DNA from: an uncultured Alphaproteobacteria bacterium
GTDB taxonomy: Bacteria > Pseudomonadota > Alphaproteobacteria > Rhodobacterales > Rhodobacteraceae
Assembly (NCBI GenBank): GCA_902533625.1
Contig: CACAMI010000001.1
Location: 62,001-126,000, forward strand
Length of the DNA stretch: 64,000 nt
Reading direction: 5' to 3'
The notes under the pieces are model-generated. The model did no database searches. It was not told where the DNA came from and saw nothing but the letters and a program-made list of their open reading frames with translations. The number at the start of each line of letters is the position of its first letter. Position 1 is the first letter of the stretch. A program made the position numbers and the translations under genes. Below, piece after piece: positions 1-9,976 of the stretch.

Positions 1-59
1 ACTATATGGAGGAGAGCAATAAAATAAACTATATTTTTAAGAAGCCAAATCATTTAAAT

Positions 60-85
60 GTGGGCCCCACCTTAGTGGAACCCAC
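60..85 (-). terminator. Stem-loop just downstream of the BMP-family gene (terminator or 3' stabiliser)
   Basis: Minus strand GTGGGTTCCAC-TAAG-GTGGGGCCCAC: 11-bp stem with G.U pairs that fit the minus strand; 10 nt past the stop of the 96..1166 CDS. No strong U-tract follows. Confidence 0.55.
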
Positions 86-95
86 TTCTGAAAGT

Positions 96-1166
96 TTATT
101 GAGGAATATCTCCTTCTATGCCTTCAACATAAAAATTCATTCCCAAAAGCGTTCCATCGTCAGCTGTTTCACCTTCTGCCAACCAAGCACTACCATCCTG
201 CCTGTTTATTGGTCCAGTGAAAGAATGGGTTCTTCCTCCTGCAATTGCAACAGCAAGGTTCATTGCTTCTGCTCGAACATCCATTGGAATTTTTTCATGA
301 AAGCCACCGAGCGCAGCCATTCCAGGGGCTAATCCGTCCCAGGTATCAGTACTCTCCCATGTGCCGTCAAGTGCAGCTTGAACTCTAGCTATGTAGTATG
401 GATCCCAGTCGTCGATTATTGAGCCCAGTCTAGCGTTTGGTCCAAATTGTAACATGTCTGAGGCTTGTCCAAATGCAAACACCCCTCTCTCTTCAGCAAC
501 TGTAAGTGGCGAAGGGCTATCAGTATGCGCCATCAACACGTCAGCACCTTGGTCTATTAATGCGTTAGCAGCATCTGCCTCTTTAGCAGGATCAAACCAA
601 GTGAAAACCCAGACTATTTTGAATTTCACATTTGGATTAGCAGCTTTGGCTGCCAAATAAGCCGCATTTATTCCACGTACTACTTCAGGTATTGGGAAAG
701 AGGCTATATAGCCCACAACATTAGACTTAGTCATTTTTCCAGCTATGTGCCCTATAACACTTCTACCTTCATAAAATCTTGCAGAATATGTTGACACGTT
801 ATCGGCTCTTTTATAACCAGTTGCATGCTCAAATTTCACATTTGGAAATTTTGCAGCAACATTCATCACTGGATCCATGTAGCCAAAGGATGTTGCAAAT
901 ATCATATCATGTCCAGAAAGTGCCATTTGTGTCATAACTCTTTCTGCATCAGCGCCTTCTGGGACATTCTCGGCAAAAGTAGTTTCTACTCTATCGCCAA
1001 ATGCTTTCTCCACAGCTTTCCTACCTTGGTCGTGTTGGTAGGTCCAACCAAAGTCGCCCGGTGGTCCCACGTATACGAATCCAACTTTAAGATCAGCAGC
1101 AAACACTCCTGAACCTAATAATAGAATCCCTGATAAAGTGAGAAAAAAGTTGATTATTTTTTTCAT
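96..1166 (-). CDS. BMP/PnrA-family ABC transporter substrate-binding protein (nucleoside/purine type)
   Basis: Signal peptide, then LKVGFVYVGPPGDFGWTYQHDQGRKAVE; BMP-family architecture next to two permeases and a double-NBD ATPase. Confidence 0.9.
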   Translation of the reverse strand: MKKIINFFLTLSGILLLGSGVFAADLKVGFVYVGPPGDFGWTYQHDQGRKAVEKAFGDRVETTFAENVPEGADAERVMTQMALSGHDMIFATSFGYMDPVMNVAAKFPNVKFEHATGYKRADNVSTYSARFYEGRSVIGHIAGKMTKSNVVGYIASFPIPEVVRGINAAYLAAKAANPNVKFKIVWVFTWFDPAKEADAANALIDQGADVLMAHTDSPSPLTVAEERGVFAFGQASDMLQFGPNARLGSIIDDWDPYYIARVQAALDGTWESTDTWDGLAPGMAALGGFHEKIPMDVRAEAMNLAVAIAGGRTHSFTGPINRQDGSAWLAEGETADDGTLLGMNFYVEGIEGDIPQ

Positions 1167-1186
1167 AAGTCCTCCTTGTTTTGTTG

Positions 1187-2119
1187 TTATTGTGCTTCCA
1201 TAAACACCTTGCCTAGAGATCCTGGTGTTGACGATCCTCCCTGTTTCTTACTGGAAGAAATAATTACAAGCGCAATTATTGTCACAATATACGGTGTCAT
1301 TGACAATAGTGCTACACTTAATTCTATTCCTATTGCCTGAAGATTTAATTGTAATATTGTAAACCCTCCAAATATATATGCACCAACGAATAACCTTAGT
1401 GGCTTCCAACTAGAAAAAACTACTAAAGCAAGAGCAATCCAGCCAGCACCGGCTGTCATTCCTTCAGTCCATTGAGGTACTCGAACCAGTGATAGATATC
1501 CTCCTGCCAATCCAGCAAAGCAACCACCAATAAATATTGTCAAAATTCGAGTTTTTATAACATTGTAACCTAGTGCATGTGCTGAGTCTTGATTTTCTCC
1601 AATAGCCTTAATAATTAAACCAAACCGAGTTGCACGGAAAAAGTACCATACCAAACACACACTTATAATTGAGAAATAAACTACAAAATCATGCTGAAAT
1701 AATATTTTTCCCAATATAGGTATCTCTGAAAAAAAAGGTATGTCTGGTGTAGAAAGGTAGGGAGGCTTAATGCCTGTGTATGAATGCCCAAGAAGTGAAG
1801 CTAGTCCCAATCCAAACATGGTAAGGGCTAAACCTGATGCCACCTGATTTGCTCTTAAGACTTGAGTTACGATTCCAAAAACTATCGATAAAAATCCTCC
1901 ACCTAATGCCGCACCTATGAGACCAAGTAAAGGTGAATTTAGCTCCACGCAAACAATGAATCCGCTTATTGCACCAATAATCATCATACCTTCAACTCCA
2001 AGGTTAAGCACCCCAGATTTCTCAACAATCAACTCACCAGTCGCGGCCAGCAAAATTGGTGTTGAGGCAACGATAAGGCTGGCTATCAAAATAACTGGAT
2101 CTATTGAAGAGAAGTCCAT
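1187..2119 (-). CDS. ABC transporter permease (BPD_transp_2 type, nucleoside/sugar)
   Basis: Polytopic; ATGELIVEKSGVLNLGVEGMMIIGAISGF motif typical of the family. Confidence 0.9.
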   Translation of the reverse strand: MDFSSIDPVILIASLIVASTPILLAATGELIVEKSGVLNLGVEGMMIIGAISGFIVCVELNSPLLGLIGAALGGGFLSIVFGIVTQVLRANQVASGLALTMFGLGLASLLGHSYTGIKPPYLSTPDIPFFSEIPILGKILFQHDFVVYFSIISVCLVWYFFRATRFGLIIKAIGENQDSAHALGYNVIKTRILTIFIGGCFAGLAGGYLSLVRVPQWTEGMTAGAGWIALALVVFSSWKPLRLFVGAYIFGGFTILQLNLQAIGIELSVALLSMTPYIVTIIALVIISSSKKQGGSSTPGSLGKVFMEAQ

Positions 2120-2123
2120 GTAC

Positions 2124-3200
2124 CTAAAACCTCGCTAATTTAATTTTGTAATTTACCAGAAGATCCATAGATAAAAGAAAAAATAGTAACATGCCTTGGA
2201 AAACTTGAATAGCGGCTGCCGGCAAATTCAGCATAAATTGGGTTAGTTCTCCCCCAACGTAAGTAAGTGCCATTAGCATGCCAGAAAAAAGAATCCCAAT
2301 AGGATTTAAACGACCCAAAAAGGCAACGATAATGGCCGTAAACCCGTATCCAACATTAAAATCAATAGTTATTTGGCCTGCTGGACCTGTTAACTCAAAC
2401 ATTCCAGCCAAGCCCGCTAATCCGCCGCTTAACGCAAGACAAAGGATTACCAACAATCTAGGATTAACACCAGAAAGGCGTGCAGCTTTTGGTGACATAC
2501 CAGAAAGTGATACCTGAAAACCAAACTTGTGCTTGTACAATAGTATATAAAAGAAAATTACGGAAACAAAAGCAGTGGCTACACCCCAGTGAATTCCAGA
2601 ACCAGAAATAATTTCCAAATTTGCAGCAGATGGATACTGGCTCAAATTTCTTGAACCTGGAAAGCCTGCACCTTCAGGGTTTCGAAGAAAACCAATGGAG
2701 GCGGCCGCAAGAACTTGTTCTGCCACGTATACAAGCATCAGAGAAACTAGGATCTCATTGGTATTGAAATAGGTTCGCAGTAACGCAGGTATAGAAGCCC
2801 AAAAAACACCTCCGATAACACCAAAAAAAATCATTAAAGGAAACAGTAATACACTTTCTTGGGGGTAAAAAGCTAGACCCAAGGCACCACTAAAAATAGC
2901 CCCCATTATAAACTGCCCTTCAGCACCAATATTCCAAATATTGGCTCTAAAGCCAAATGATAAACCAATTGCAATTAATATTAGAGGTGCAGCTTTAACC
3001 AATATTTGAGGCCTTGCATAATCTGCAAAAGTTTCATTCATAAGCGGATCCCAAAAAATCATACGTATGGTTTCAAAAGGATCTTTGCCGAGAATCCAAA
3101 ATAATATTCCACCAAAAATCATTGTTAAACCCACAGCTAAAATAGGAATGATGGCCGATATTATGGGGCTTTTTTTTGTTCTCGGAACAAGTTTAATCAT
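2124..3200 (-). CDS. ABC transporter permease (BPD_transp_2 type)
   Basis: Polytopic; FRANIWNIGAEGQFIMGAI motif; overlaps the ATPase gene by 8 bp. Confidence 0.9.
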   Translation of the reverse strand: MIKLVPRTKKSPIISAIIPILAVGLTMIFGGILFWILGKDPFETIRMIFWDPLMNETFADYARPQILVKAAPLILIAIGLSFGFRANIWNIGAEGQFIMGAIFSGALGLAFYPQESVLLFPLMIFFGVIGGVFWASIPALLRTYFNTNEILVSLMLVYVAEQVLAAASIGFLRNPEGAGFPGSRNLSQYPSAANLEIISGSGIHWGVATAFVSVIFFYILLYKHKFGFQVSLSGMSPKAARLSGVNPRLLVILCLALSGGLAGLAGMFELTGPAGQITIDFNVGYGFTAIIVAFLGRLNPIGILFSGMLMALTYVGGELTQFMLNLPAAAIQVFQGMLLFFLLSMDLLVNYKIKLARF

Positions 3201-4737
3201 AAGACATTGCCCCAGACATCATTTGACCAATGTCTCTGATTTTCAAGCTACTCATTGGTTTTGGGTCAGATATTCGACCACCAACTAAAGCGGTAAAACT
3301 ATCACTGACCTCAATTAATTCATCTAGATCTTGGCTAATTATTACTACTGCCGTACCAGATTCTGCAAGATCAATTATGGCTTGCCTAATAAATGCTGCT
3401 GCAGAAGCATCAACCCCCCATGTAGGTTGATTTATGATGAGAAGTTTCGGATTCTGAAGTAATTCCCTTCCTATGACAAACTTTTGTAAATTGCCACCTG
3501 ATAGAGATGAGGCAACAGAGGAAGTACTATCAGTTTTAACATCAAATTTATTAATTATTTCCCTTGTTAATTCCTCGGAAAAATTTTTCTGAATAATACC
3601 ATATTTCGTTAGCTTAGCCGTCTTAGAACAAGTTATTAGAACATTTTCTGATAACTTCATACCAGGACAAGCTGCGTGACCAAGCCTCTCTTCAGGTGCA
3701 GAGAAAATACCAAGAGCCCTACGACCTTCGGCATTAAGCAAACTTATGTCGGAACCTTTGAAAAAAATTTTTCCTTTTCTAGGAGACAGCTCCCCGCTCA
3801 AGGCTGTCATCAACTCATCTTGGCCATTTCCAGAAACACCCCCAACACCTAAAATTTCACCGCCCTTGACTTCAAGGTTCAAATTTTTAATCGAGGTTCC
3901 ATAAGGATCTTCAGAATCTTGGTATAAATTTTCTAATTTAAGAACTATATCTTCAAATTTCCTATTAAGTCGCACAGTAGGTTTTATAGAACTTCCAACC
4001 ATTAACTCTGCAAGTTCGGGAGCAGAAAAGTCATTAGTGTTACAAGTGTCAACCACTTTGCCGCCTCTAAGAACGGTAGCTCTTTTACAGAGATCTTTTA
4101 CTTCAGCTAGTTTATGAGAAATATAGAGAATTGACGTTCCCTCCGATGCCAGTTTTTTTAACGTATAAAATAACTGTTCTACCTCTAAAGGATTTAACAC
4201 GGAAGTTGGTTCATCCATAATTAAGAGTTTTGGATTCTGAAGTAAGCATCTAACAATTTCAATTCTCTGTTGTTGTCCAACGGAGAGATTGCCCACTATA
4301 TCTTCAGGGTTGAGGGGAAGGCCATAATTTTTTGAAAGACTTATGATACGAGATTTTAGGCTTGCTGCTTCAAAATGTTCATCTAATCCGATTGCTATGT
4401 TTTCAAAAACACTTAGGGCATTAAATAATGAGAAATGCTGAAAAACCATCCCAATGCCATTTTTCCGAGCATCTCTAGGGTTTTTCGGTTGAAATATTTG
4501 ACCTGAGAGTTTCATTTCTCCGCTATCTGGAGCAATTAAACCATAGATAATTTTGACTAAAGTGGATTTGCCAGCCCCATTTTCTCCTAATAGAGCGTGT
4601 ATTTCGCCACTATTTAAACTAAGTTTAATGTTTGAGTTTGCAAGCGTATTTGAGAAAGATTTTGTAATACCATTAACAGAAATCAACGGAGAGGAAGGTG
4701 TAGATCGTGAATCGGTTAAAGGTCTGGTAGATGACAT
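3193..4737 (-). CDS. ABC transporter ATP-binding protein with two NBDs (nucleoside/sugar family)
   Basis: Walker A GENGAGKST, signature LSVGQQQRIEIVRCLL, second NBD LSGGNLQKFVIGRELL. Confidence 0.93.
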   Translation of the reverse strand: MSSTRPLTDSRSTPSSPLISVNGITKSFSNTLANSNIKLSLNSGEIHALLGENGAGKSTLVKIIYGLIAPDSGEMKLSGQIFQPKNPRDARKNGIGMVFQHFSLFNALSVFENIAIGLDEHFEAASLKSRIISLSKNYGLPLNPEDIVGNLSVGQQQRIEIVRCLLQNPKLLIMDEPTSVLNPLEVEQLFYTLKKLASEGTSILYISHKLAEVKDLCKRATVLRGGKVVDTCNTNDFSAPELAELMVGSSIKPTVRLNRKFEDIVLKLENLYQDSEDPYGTSIKNLNLEVKGGEILGVGGVSGNGQDELMTALSGELSPRKGKIFFKGSDISLLNAEGRRALGIFSAPEERLGHAACPGMKLSENVLITCSKTAKLTKYGIIQKNFSEELTREIINKFDVKTDSTSSVASSLSGGNLQKFVIGRELLQNPKLLIINQPTWGVDASAAAFIRQAIIDLAESGTAVVIISQDLDELIEVSDSFTALVGGRISDPKPMSSLKIRDIGQMMSGAMSYD

Positions 4738-4768
4738 GTTTTATAATCTTTCATCACACAATTTTGTA

Positions 4769-5620
4769 TTAATCACTATCCAAAGACTCGAGTATATCAG
4801 AAATTGTCAAAGCAGCTATAACTTCTGGACTTTTTCTTCCAGAGAATTTAATTGGCCTACCGATAGGACATTTGACGAGATCAGCTGTATTATCACTGAT
4901 GTTTTTTCTTTTTAAATACTTCTGTAATGAAACTTTCTTTGATTTGGATCCTATCATACCGACATATCCTATTTTTTTTTGGCTCAAAATTTCTTCTATT
5001 AAAGAAAAATCTGTAGCATGACTATGTGTCATAACAAGGTATGCGCTATTCTCAGGTGAGGATTTTATGATCCTTTCAGGAATAGCGTCCACATTAAATT
5101 TAATTGTGTCAACATAATCTCTAAACTGATTTTGCAACCCCTTTACCAAGTCTAACCTACTATCTGTAACAGTTATTTTAAGGGGCAAATTTATCCCTAA
5201 TTTAATTACTGATTTACCTACATGACCTGCACCAAATAAATATAAATTTTTATATTTTGAGATTTCATTTTTTATTCGCTTTTCAATCATTTTCATTGTG
5301 CTTTTAGTAACAGTGGAAATTTGACAACTTACAACCCCTCCACAACATTGGTCAAATTTCGGATTTAAATTAGATTTGAAAGATAGCTTATCCACACTCT
5401 GATCCTCCATCATCTTTTTGGCCTCAGCTACCATAGAAAATTCAAGAACACCTCCTCCTATGGTATTAAGGCACTTTTGGGGAGAAACAAGCATCCAGGC
5501 ACCAACCTCTCTGGGACTTGAGCCCTTTACAGTGGTCAACTCAATCAAAGCAATGTCTTTCTCAGTTTTTATGAAGTGTTCAAATTCTTTTAGCATCATT
5601 CTGACGTTTAAGTTTTTCAA
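4769..5620 (-). CDS. xdhC: Xanthine dehydrogenase accessory protein XdhC
   Basis: Rossmann-like YLFGAGHVGKSVIKLG, VTDSRLDLVKG, GYVGMIGSKSKK; downstream of xdhAB. Confidence 0.9.
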   Translation of the reverse strand: MKNLNVRMMLKEFEHFIKTEKDIALIELTTVKGSSPREVGAWMLVSPQKCLNTIGGGVLEFSMVAEAKKMMEDQSVDKLSFKSNLNPKFDQCCGGVVSCQISTVTKSTMKMIEKRIKNEISKYKNLYLFGAGHVGKSVIKLGINLPLKITVTDSRLDLVKGLQNQFRDYVDTIKFNVDAIPERIIKSSPENSAYLVMTHSHATDFSLIEEILSQKKIGYVGMIGSKSKKVSLQKYLKRKNISDNTADLVKCPIGRPIKFSGRKSPEVIAALTISDILESLDSD

Positions 5621-7919
5621 TTGTTAGCAAAAGATTTTCTGGGGTTGCTGGTGCGCTTAAATTTGGACAACGTGAGTAGTCTACAACACTACTTGCCGCC
5701 ATTGAAAGGGCTTCAAAAACAGAAATAGATAACATAAATGGGGGTTCACCAACTGCTTTAGATCGTTTCACTGTGGGTCTAGGGTTGGGGCTATTTTGTA
5801 GAAGTGAAATGTTTAAAGTTTCCGGGGTATCTGAAGCCAATGGGATTTTATATGTGGAAGGTGCATGGGTTTTTAACCTGCCACAGTCATCCCAAAAAAG
5901 TTCTTCCGACGTTAGCCAGCCAACACCTTGAATAAAGCCGCCTTCAATTTGTCCAATGTCTATAAACTCATTTAAGGTTTGGCCGACATCATGCAAAATA
6001 TCTGTGCGGTTCAAAATATATTCGCCTGTTAGTGTATCTAAAGAAACTTCTGAAACAGCAGCTCCATAAGAAAAATAATAAAAAGGTGCACCTTTACCTT
6101 TTGCCCTATCCCAGTAAATATTTGGTGTCTTATAGAATCCCAAAGCAGAGAGCTGAACTCTTTCTTTATAAGCTAAAGATACGAGTTCCGAGAATGAGAG
6201 TAATTTATTTCCTATTAAAACACCGCTATAGCCGAATGAAATAAACTCTTGTGGAACAGTAAAATGTTTTGAAGCAAATTTTATTAACCTATCTTTTAAA
6301 GTTAAGGCTGCCCTTTCGGCCGCTTTACCATTTAAATCTGATCCACTGGAGGCTGCTGTAGCCGATGTATTAGGTATTTTTGATGTTTCAGTTTGAGTTA
6401 TTTTAATATGTTCGAATGGAATACAAAAAACTTCAGAGACAATACTGGATACTTTTGTGTTAAGGCCTTGACCCATTTCTGTTCCCCCATGGTTAAGTAA
6501 GACAGAACCGTCATTGTAGATGTTTATTAGTGCACCAGCTTGATTATACCAAGTAGCTGTGAAAGAAATGCCAAACTTTACGGGAGTAAGTGAAATTCCC
6601 TTCTTAATTAATTTAGATTTCTTATTAAATGATATTATTTGTCTGCGTCTTTTTTTGTAGCCTGAGGTTTTCTCCAATTCAGATATAATTTTTCTCGAGA
6701 TATTATCTCTTATTTTTTGATGATAAGGGGTGATATTTTTTTTATCTATTCCGTAAAGGTTTATTTTTCTTACCTCCAGAGGATCTTTCGCTATTGAAAA
6801 TGCTATCTCCTCTATAACCCTTTCTCCAACTAGCATGCCTTGAGGTCCTCCAAATCCACGAAAAGCGGTATTGGAAACTGTATTAGTGAATAATGGCTCT
6901 GATTCTAAAAGAATATCAGGAATATAATAACAGTTATCAACGTGAAAAAGAGCCCTATCAGTTATTGGTCCAGATAAGTCAGCCGAATGACCACATTGTG
7001 CAGATAGAGTCGCTTTTAAGGCATTAATTTTACCATTTTCTTCAAAACCAACTTCATACTTTGCTAAAAAAGGATGCCTTTTGCCCGTAATTATCATGTC
7101 GTCATCTCTATCAGGCCTTATTTTTACAGTCCTTCCTAAGCGAATTGCTGCCACAGAGGCTAAGACTGCGAACAAATTAGATTGAGTTTCTTTTCCACCA
7201 AATCCTCCACCCATTCGTCTCACTGCCACCTCAACTGAGCTAGAGGGTAAATCCAAAGTTTTTGCGACCATATGCTGTACTTCAGAAGGATGTTGAGTAG
7301 ATGATAAAACACGAATTTCACCGCCTTCCTTTGGGATTGCTAAGGCAACATGGCCTTCCAAATAGAAATGATCTTGTCCTCCAATTTCTACCTCCCCAAC
7401 CAATTTTTTAGGTGATTTTTTAAATGCTTTTTCAAAGTTTCCACGCTTTAACCTTAGCGGTTCGGTAACAAATTTAAGATTTCCTATATCATTTTTTGCA
7501 GCCCTAATTGTTACTATTGGTTTAAGCTCCTCATACTTTATTTTTACCAGCTTTGATGCAGTTCTCGCAATCTCTCTAGTAGTTGCGACAATAAGAAAAA
7601 TGGGTTGGCCATAGTAGTTAACTTTTCGGTCAGAAAGAATTGGCTCGTCATTTTTCCCCGTGGGACTTATGTCATTACTACCAGGTAACTCTTTATAAGA
7701 AATAATATCTAGAACCCCAGGTGTTTTCATTGCTAAGGAAAAATCAATATCTAAAATATAGCCATGCGCAACTGAAGAGAATCCAATATATCCATGACAT
7801 GCATTCTTCTCTAAACTTATGTCATCAATATATAGAGCATCACCAGTCAGACATTTTTCTGAAGAGTCATGAATGATATTATTAGTCAAAATTGGTGCGC
7901 CCCACGAGTAATTTCCCAT
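5580..7919 (-). CDS. xdhB: Xanthine dehydrogenase molybdopterin-binding subunit
   Basis: RMGGGFGGKETQ, AFRGFGGPQGM, AVGEPPFMLSISVFEAL motifs. Confidence 0.95.
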   Translation of the reverse strand: MGNYSWGAPILTNNIIHDSSEKCLTGDALYIDDISLEKNACHGYIGFSSVAHGYILDIDFSLAMKTPGVLDIISYKELPGSNDISPTGKNDEPILSDRKVNYYGQPIFLIVATTREIARTASKLVKIKYEELKPIVTIRAAKNDIGNLKFVTEPLRLKRGNFEKAFKKSPKKLVGEVEIGGQDHFYLEGHVALAIPKEGGEIRVLSSTQHPSEVQHMVAKTLDLPSSSVEVAVRRMGGGFGGKETQSNLFAVLASVAAIRLGRTVKIRPDRDDDMIITGKRHPFLAKYEVGFEENGKINALKATLSAQCGHSADLSGPITDRALFHVDNCYYIPDILLESEPLFTNTVSNTAFRGFGGPQGMLVGERVIEEIAFSIAKDPLEVRKINLYGIDKKNITPYHQKIRDNISRKIISELEKTSGYKKRRRQIISFNKKSKLIKKGISLTPVKFGISFTATWYNQAGALINIYNDGSVLLNHGGTEMGQGLNTKVSSIVSEVFCIPFEHIKITQTETSKIPNTSATAASSGSDLNGKAAERAALTLKDRLIKFASKHFTVPQEFISFGYSGVLIGNKLLSFSELVSLAYKERVQLSALGFYKTPNIYWDRAKGKGAPFYYFSYGAAVSEVSLDTLTGEYILNRTDILHDVGQTLNEFIDIGQIEGGFIQGVGWLTSEELFWDDCGRLKTHAPSTYKIPLASDTPETLNISLLQNSPNPRPTVKRSKAVGEPPFMLSISVFEALSMAASSVVDYSRCPNLSAPATPENLLLTIEKLKRQNDAKRI

Positions 7920-9360
7920 GTCTCATAAGCCCTCGACATGCTTTTGATTTTTGTAGAAAAACTTTTTTCAATAAATTTTTCGCTACTAAGACCCTATATT
8001 CTTGTGATGCACGTGCATCAGAAATAGGCTGAAAATCTTCCTCTATTTTTTTTGCGGAATCAGCAAATGAATCCTCAGTCCAAGGCTTTCCCAAAAGAAA
8101 ATTCTCCGTATGCTTTGCTCTTTTTGGCACCTCAGCCATACCTCCAAAAACTAAACGCGCTTCAATAATGTAACCTCTATTAATAATAAAATAGAATGAT
8201 GCGCACACACTAGATATGTCCTCATCGCGTCTCTTGGAAACTTTGTAATTTGAGAAAACTAGACCCTTTGTTGGTTTAGGTATCTTTACAGATAAAATAA
8301 ATTCGTTGTTCTTGAGATCTTTGACTTTATATTTAATGAAAAAATCTTCCATTTGTATATTTCTTATTTGTGATTCTGCATTAGAAATCTTAATCTCACT
8401 TTTTAGCGCGATCAGTGGAGGCAACATATCTCCTATAGGGGATGCATTTGCAATATTTCCACCAATTGTACCCATGTTTCTAATTTGCTCACCGCCTATC
8501 CTTTTCAAATACTCTGTCAATTCTGGGTAAAAAGGTTTTAATGATTCCAAAAGTTTTGTATAAGTTACAGAAGAGCCAACTGTGATAAAGTTTTTAGACA
8601 TTTTTATAATTTTTAATTCATCAACATGGCTGATAAAAACAGGGTTCTTGGGTCTTTGAAGCTCTTTATTTATCCAAAGACCTACGTCGGTGGCTCCAGA
8701 TATAATCGTGTTATTCTTATTTTTTCTAATGAAAGATTTAAAAGCTTTAAGATCCTTTGGAACGGAATAAGGAAAAGGTTCCTTCTCTCTAATTGCTATC
8801 AGCTTTTCTTTTATTTTTTTATTCGATATATAAAGCTCGTCTTTTATTCTTTTATATTTCTCAAAGACATTTTTTGCTGCATTAATAATTGGACCATACC
8901 CAGTACATCTACATAGATTGCCCTGCAAACTTTCTTCAACTTTTTTTCTATCTGTAAAGTCATTATTCAGGAAGAGATTGTAAATTGACATAACAATACC
9001 CGGTGTACAAAACCCACACTGAACCCCATTTGCATTTTTCATCTCTTCCTGAATTGGGTGAAGTAGCTCACCCTTTTTTGACAGGTGCTCTATTGAAACA
9101 AGATGACATGCATGAATAGAGGGTAAAAATCTTATGCATGAATTTATACTTTCATATTTTAGCCAGAAACCCGAGGGAGTTTTCTGTAAACTGCCCAGTA
9201 GCACAGTGCATGCACCGCAATCCCCTTCGCCACATCCCTCTTTTGTGCCGGTAAGTTCTTCATTAAGTCTTAGATAGTCTAATACAGAAATATATTCCTT
9301 TTCAGGTGCATAGTTAACATATTGGTTATTCAAATAGAATTTAATTGGCTGATTTTTCAT
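7882..9360 (-). CDS. xdhA: Xanthine dehydrogenase small subunit ([2Fe-2S] + FAD)
   Basis: GCGEGDCGACTV and CGFCTPG...GNLCRCTGY Fe-S motifs; FAD domain GGEQIRNMGTIGGNIANASPIGD. Confidence 0.95.
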   Translation of the reverse strand: MKNQPIKFYLNNQYVNYAPEKEYISVLDYLRLNEELTGTKEGCGEGDCGACTVLLGSLQKTPSGFWLKYESINSCIRFLPSIHACHLVSIEHLSKKGELLHPIQEEMKNANGVQCGFCTPGIVMSIYNLFLNNDFTDRKKVEESLQGNLCRCTGYGPIINAAKNVFEKYKRIKDELYISNKKIKEKLIAIREKEPFPYSVPKDLKAFKSFIRKNKNNTIISGATDVGLWINKELQRPKNPVFISHVDELKIIKMSKNFITVGSSVTYTKLLESLKPFYPELTEYLKRIGGEQIRNMGTIGGNIANASPIGDMLPPLIALKSEIKISNAESQIRNIQMEDFFIKYKVKDLKNNEFILSVKIPKPTKGLVFSNYKVSKRRDEDISSVCASFYFIINRGYIIEARLVFGGMAEVPKRAKHTENFLLGKPWTEDSFADSAKKIEEDFQPISDARASQEYRVLVAKNLLKKVFLQKSKACRGLMRHGKLLVGRTNFD

Positions 9361-9976
9361 GATCTTTAAAACACTTATTAATCATCTTCTGAAAAGCAAC
9401 CGCCCTATGGCTTATACGGTTCTTTTCCCACCTATCCATTTCTCCATAAGTTATTTTATAGCTTCTCGGTATGAAAATCGGATCAAAGCCATGTCCATTT
9501 AAACCTCTACCTGGCCAGGTTAAGGTTCCATTTGCCTTGCCCTCAAAAACTTCCTCATGCTTATCTGGCCAAACCAAAACTAAAGTGCAAACAAACCGAG
9601 CCTTTCTCGGAAAAGGCACCTCTTTGCCGTCTAGTGCATCCCAAACTTTTTTCATGGCTTTTTCAAAATTTCTTCCATTTTTTGTTTCTGCCCAGTCGGC
9701 TGTATAAACACCAGGAGCTCCGTTAAGACCGTCAACTTCAATTCCGCTATCATCAGACAGGCATGCAAGTCCAGTTTTTTCAGCGGAATACCTTGCTTTA
9801 ATCCGTGCATTTTCGATATAGGTGTGGCCTAATTCTTCAGGTTCATCAATTTCAAATTCATTAGAAGAATATACAGAAATTCCTCGCGTACCATCATCCA
9901 GTAGTTTTTTCATTTCTTCAAATTTACCCATGTTGTGAGTAGCAAGGACTATAGATTTTTCATTAAATTTTCGCAC
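9341..9976 (-). CDS. rdgB: Non-canonical purine NTP pyrophosphatase (RdgB/HAM1)
   Basis: ATHNMGKFEEM, SDDSGIEVDGLNGAPGVYTADWA, GHGFDPIFIP. Confidence 0.95.
   Translation of the reverse strand: MRKFNEKSIVLATHNMGKFEEMKKLLDDGTRGISVYSSNEFEIDEPEELGHTYIENARIKARYSAEKTGLACLSDDSGIEVDGLNGAPGVYTADWAETKNGRNFEKAMKKVWDALDGKEVPFPRKARFVCTLVLVWPDKHEEVFEGKANGTLTWPGRGLNGHGFDPIFIPRSYKITYGEMDRWEKNRISHRAVAFQKMINKCFKDHEKSAN

Noticed and set aside
3193-4737. Degenerate Walker A in the second NBD of the ABC ATPase (GVSGNGQDEL)
   Set aside because: Normal for nucleoside/sugar-type double-NBD ATPases, not a mutation.
5388-5396. DnaA-box match TTATCCACA inside xdhC
   Set aside because: Single copy in coding sequence; a 9-mer is expected by chance at about this frequency in 64 kb.
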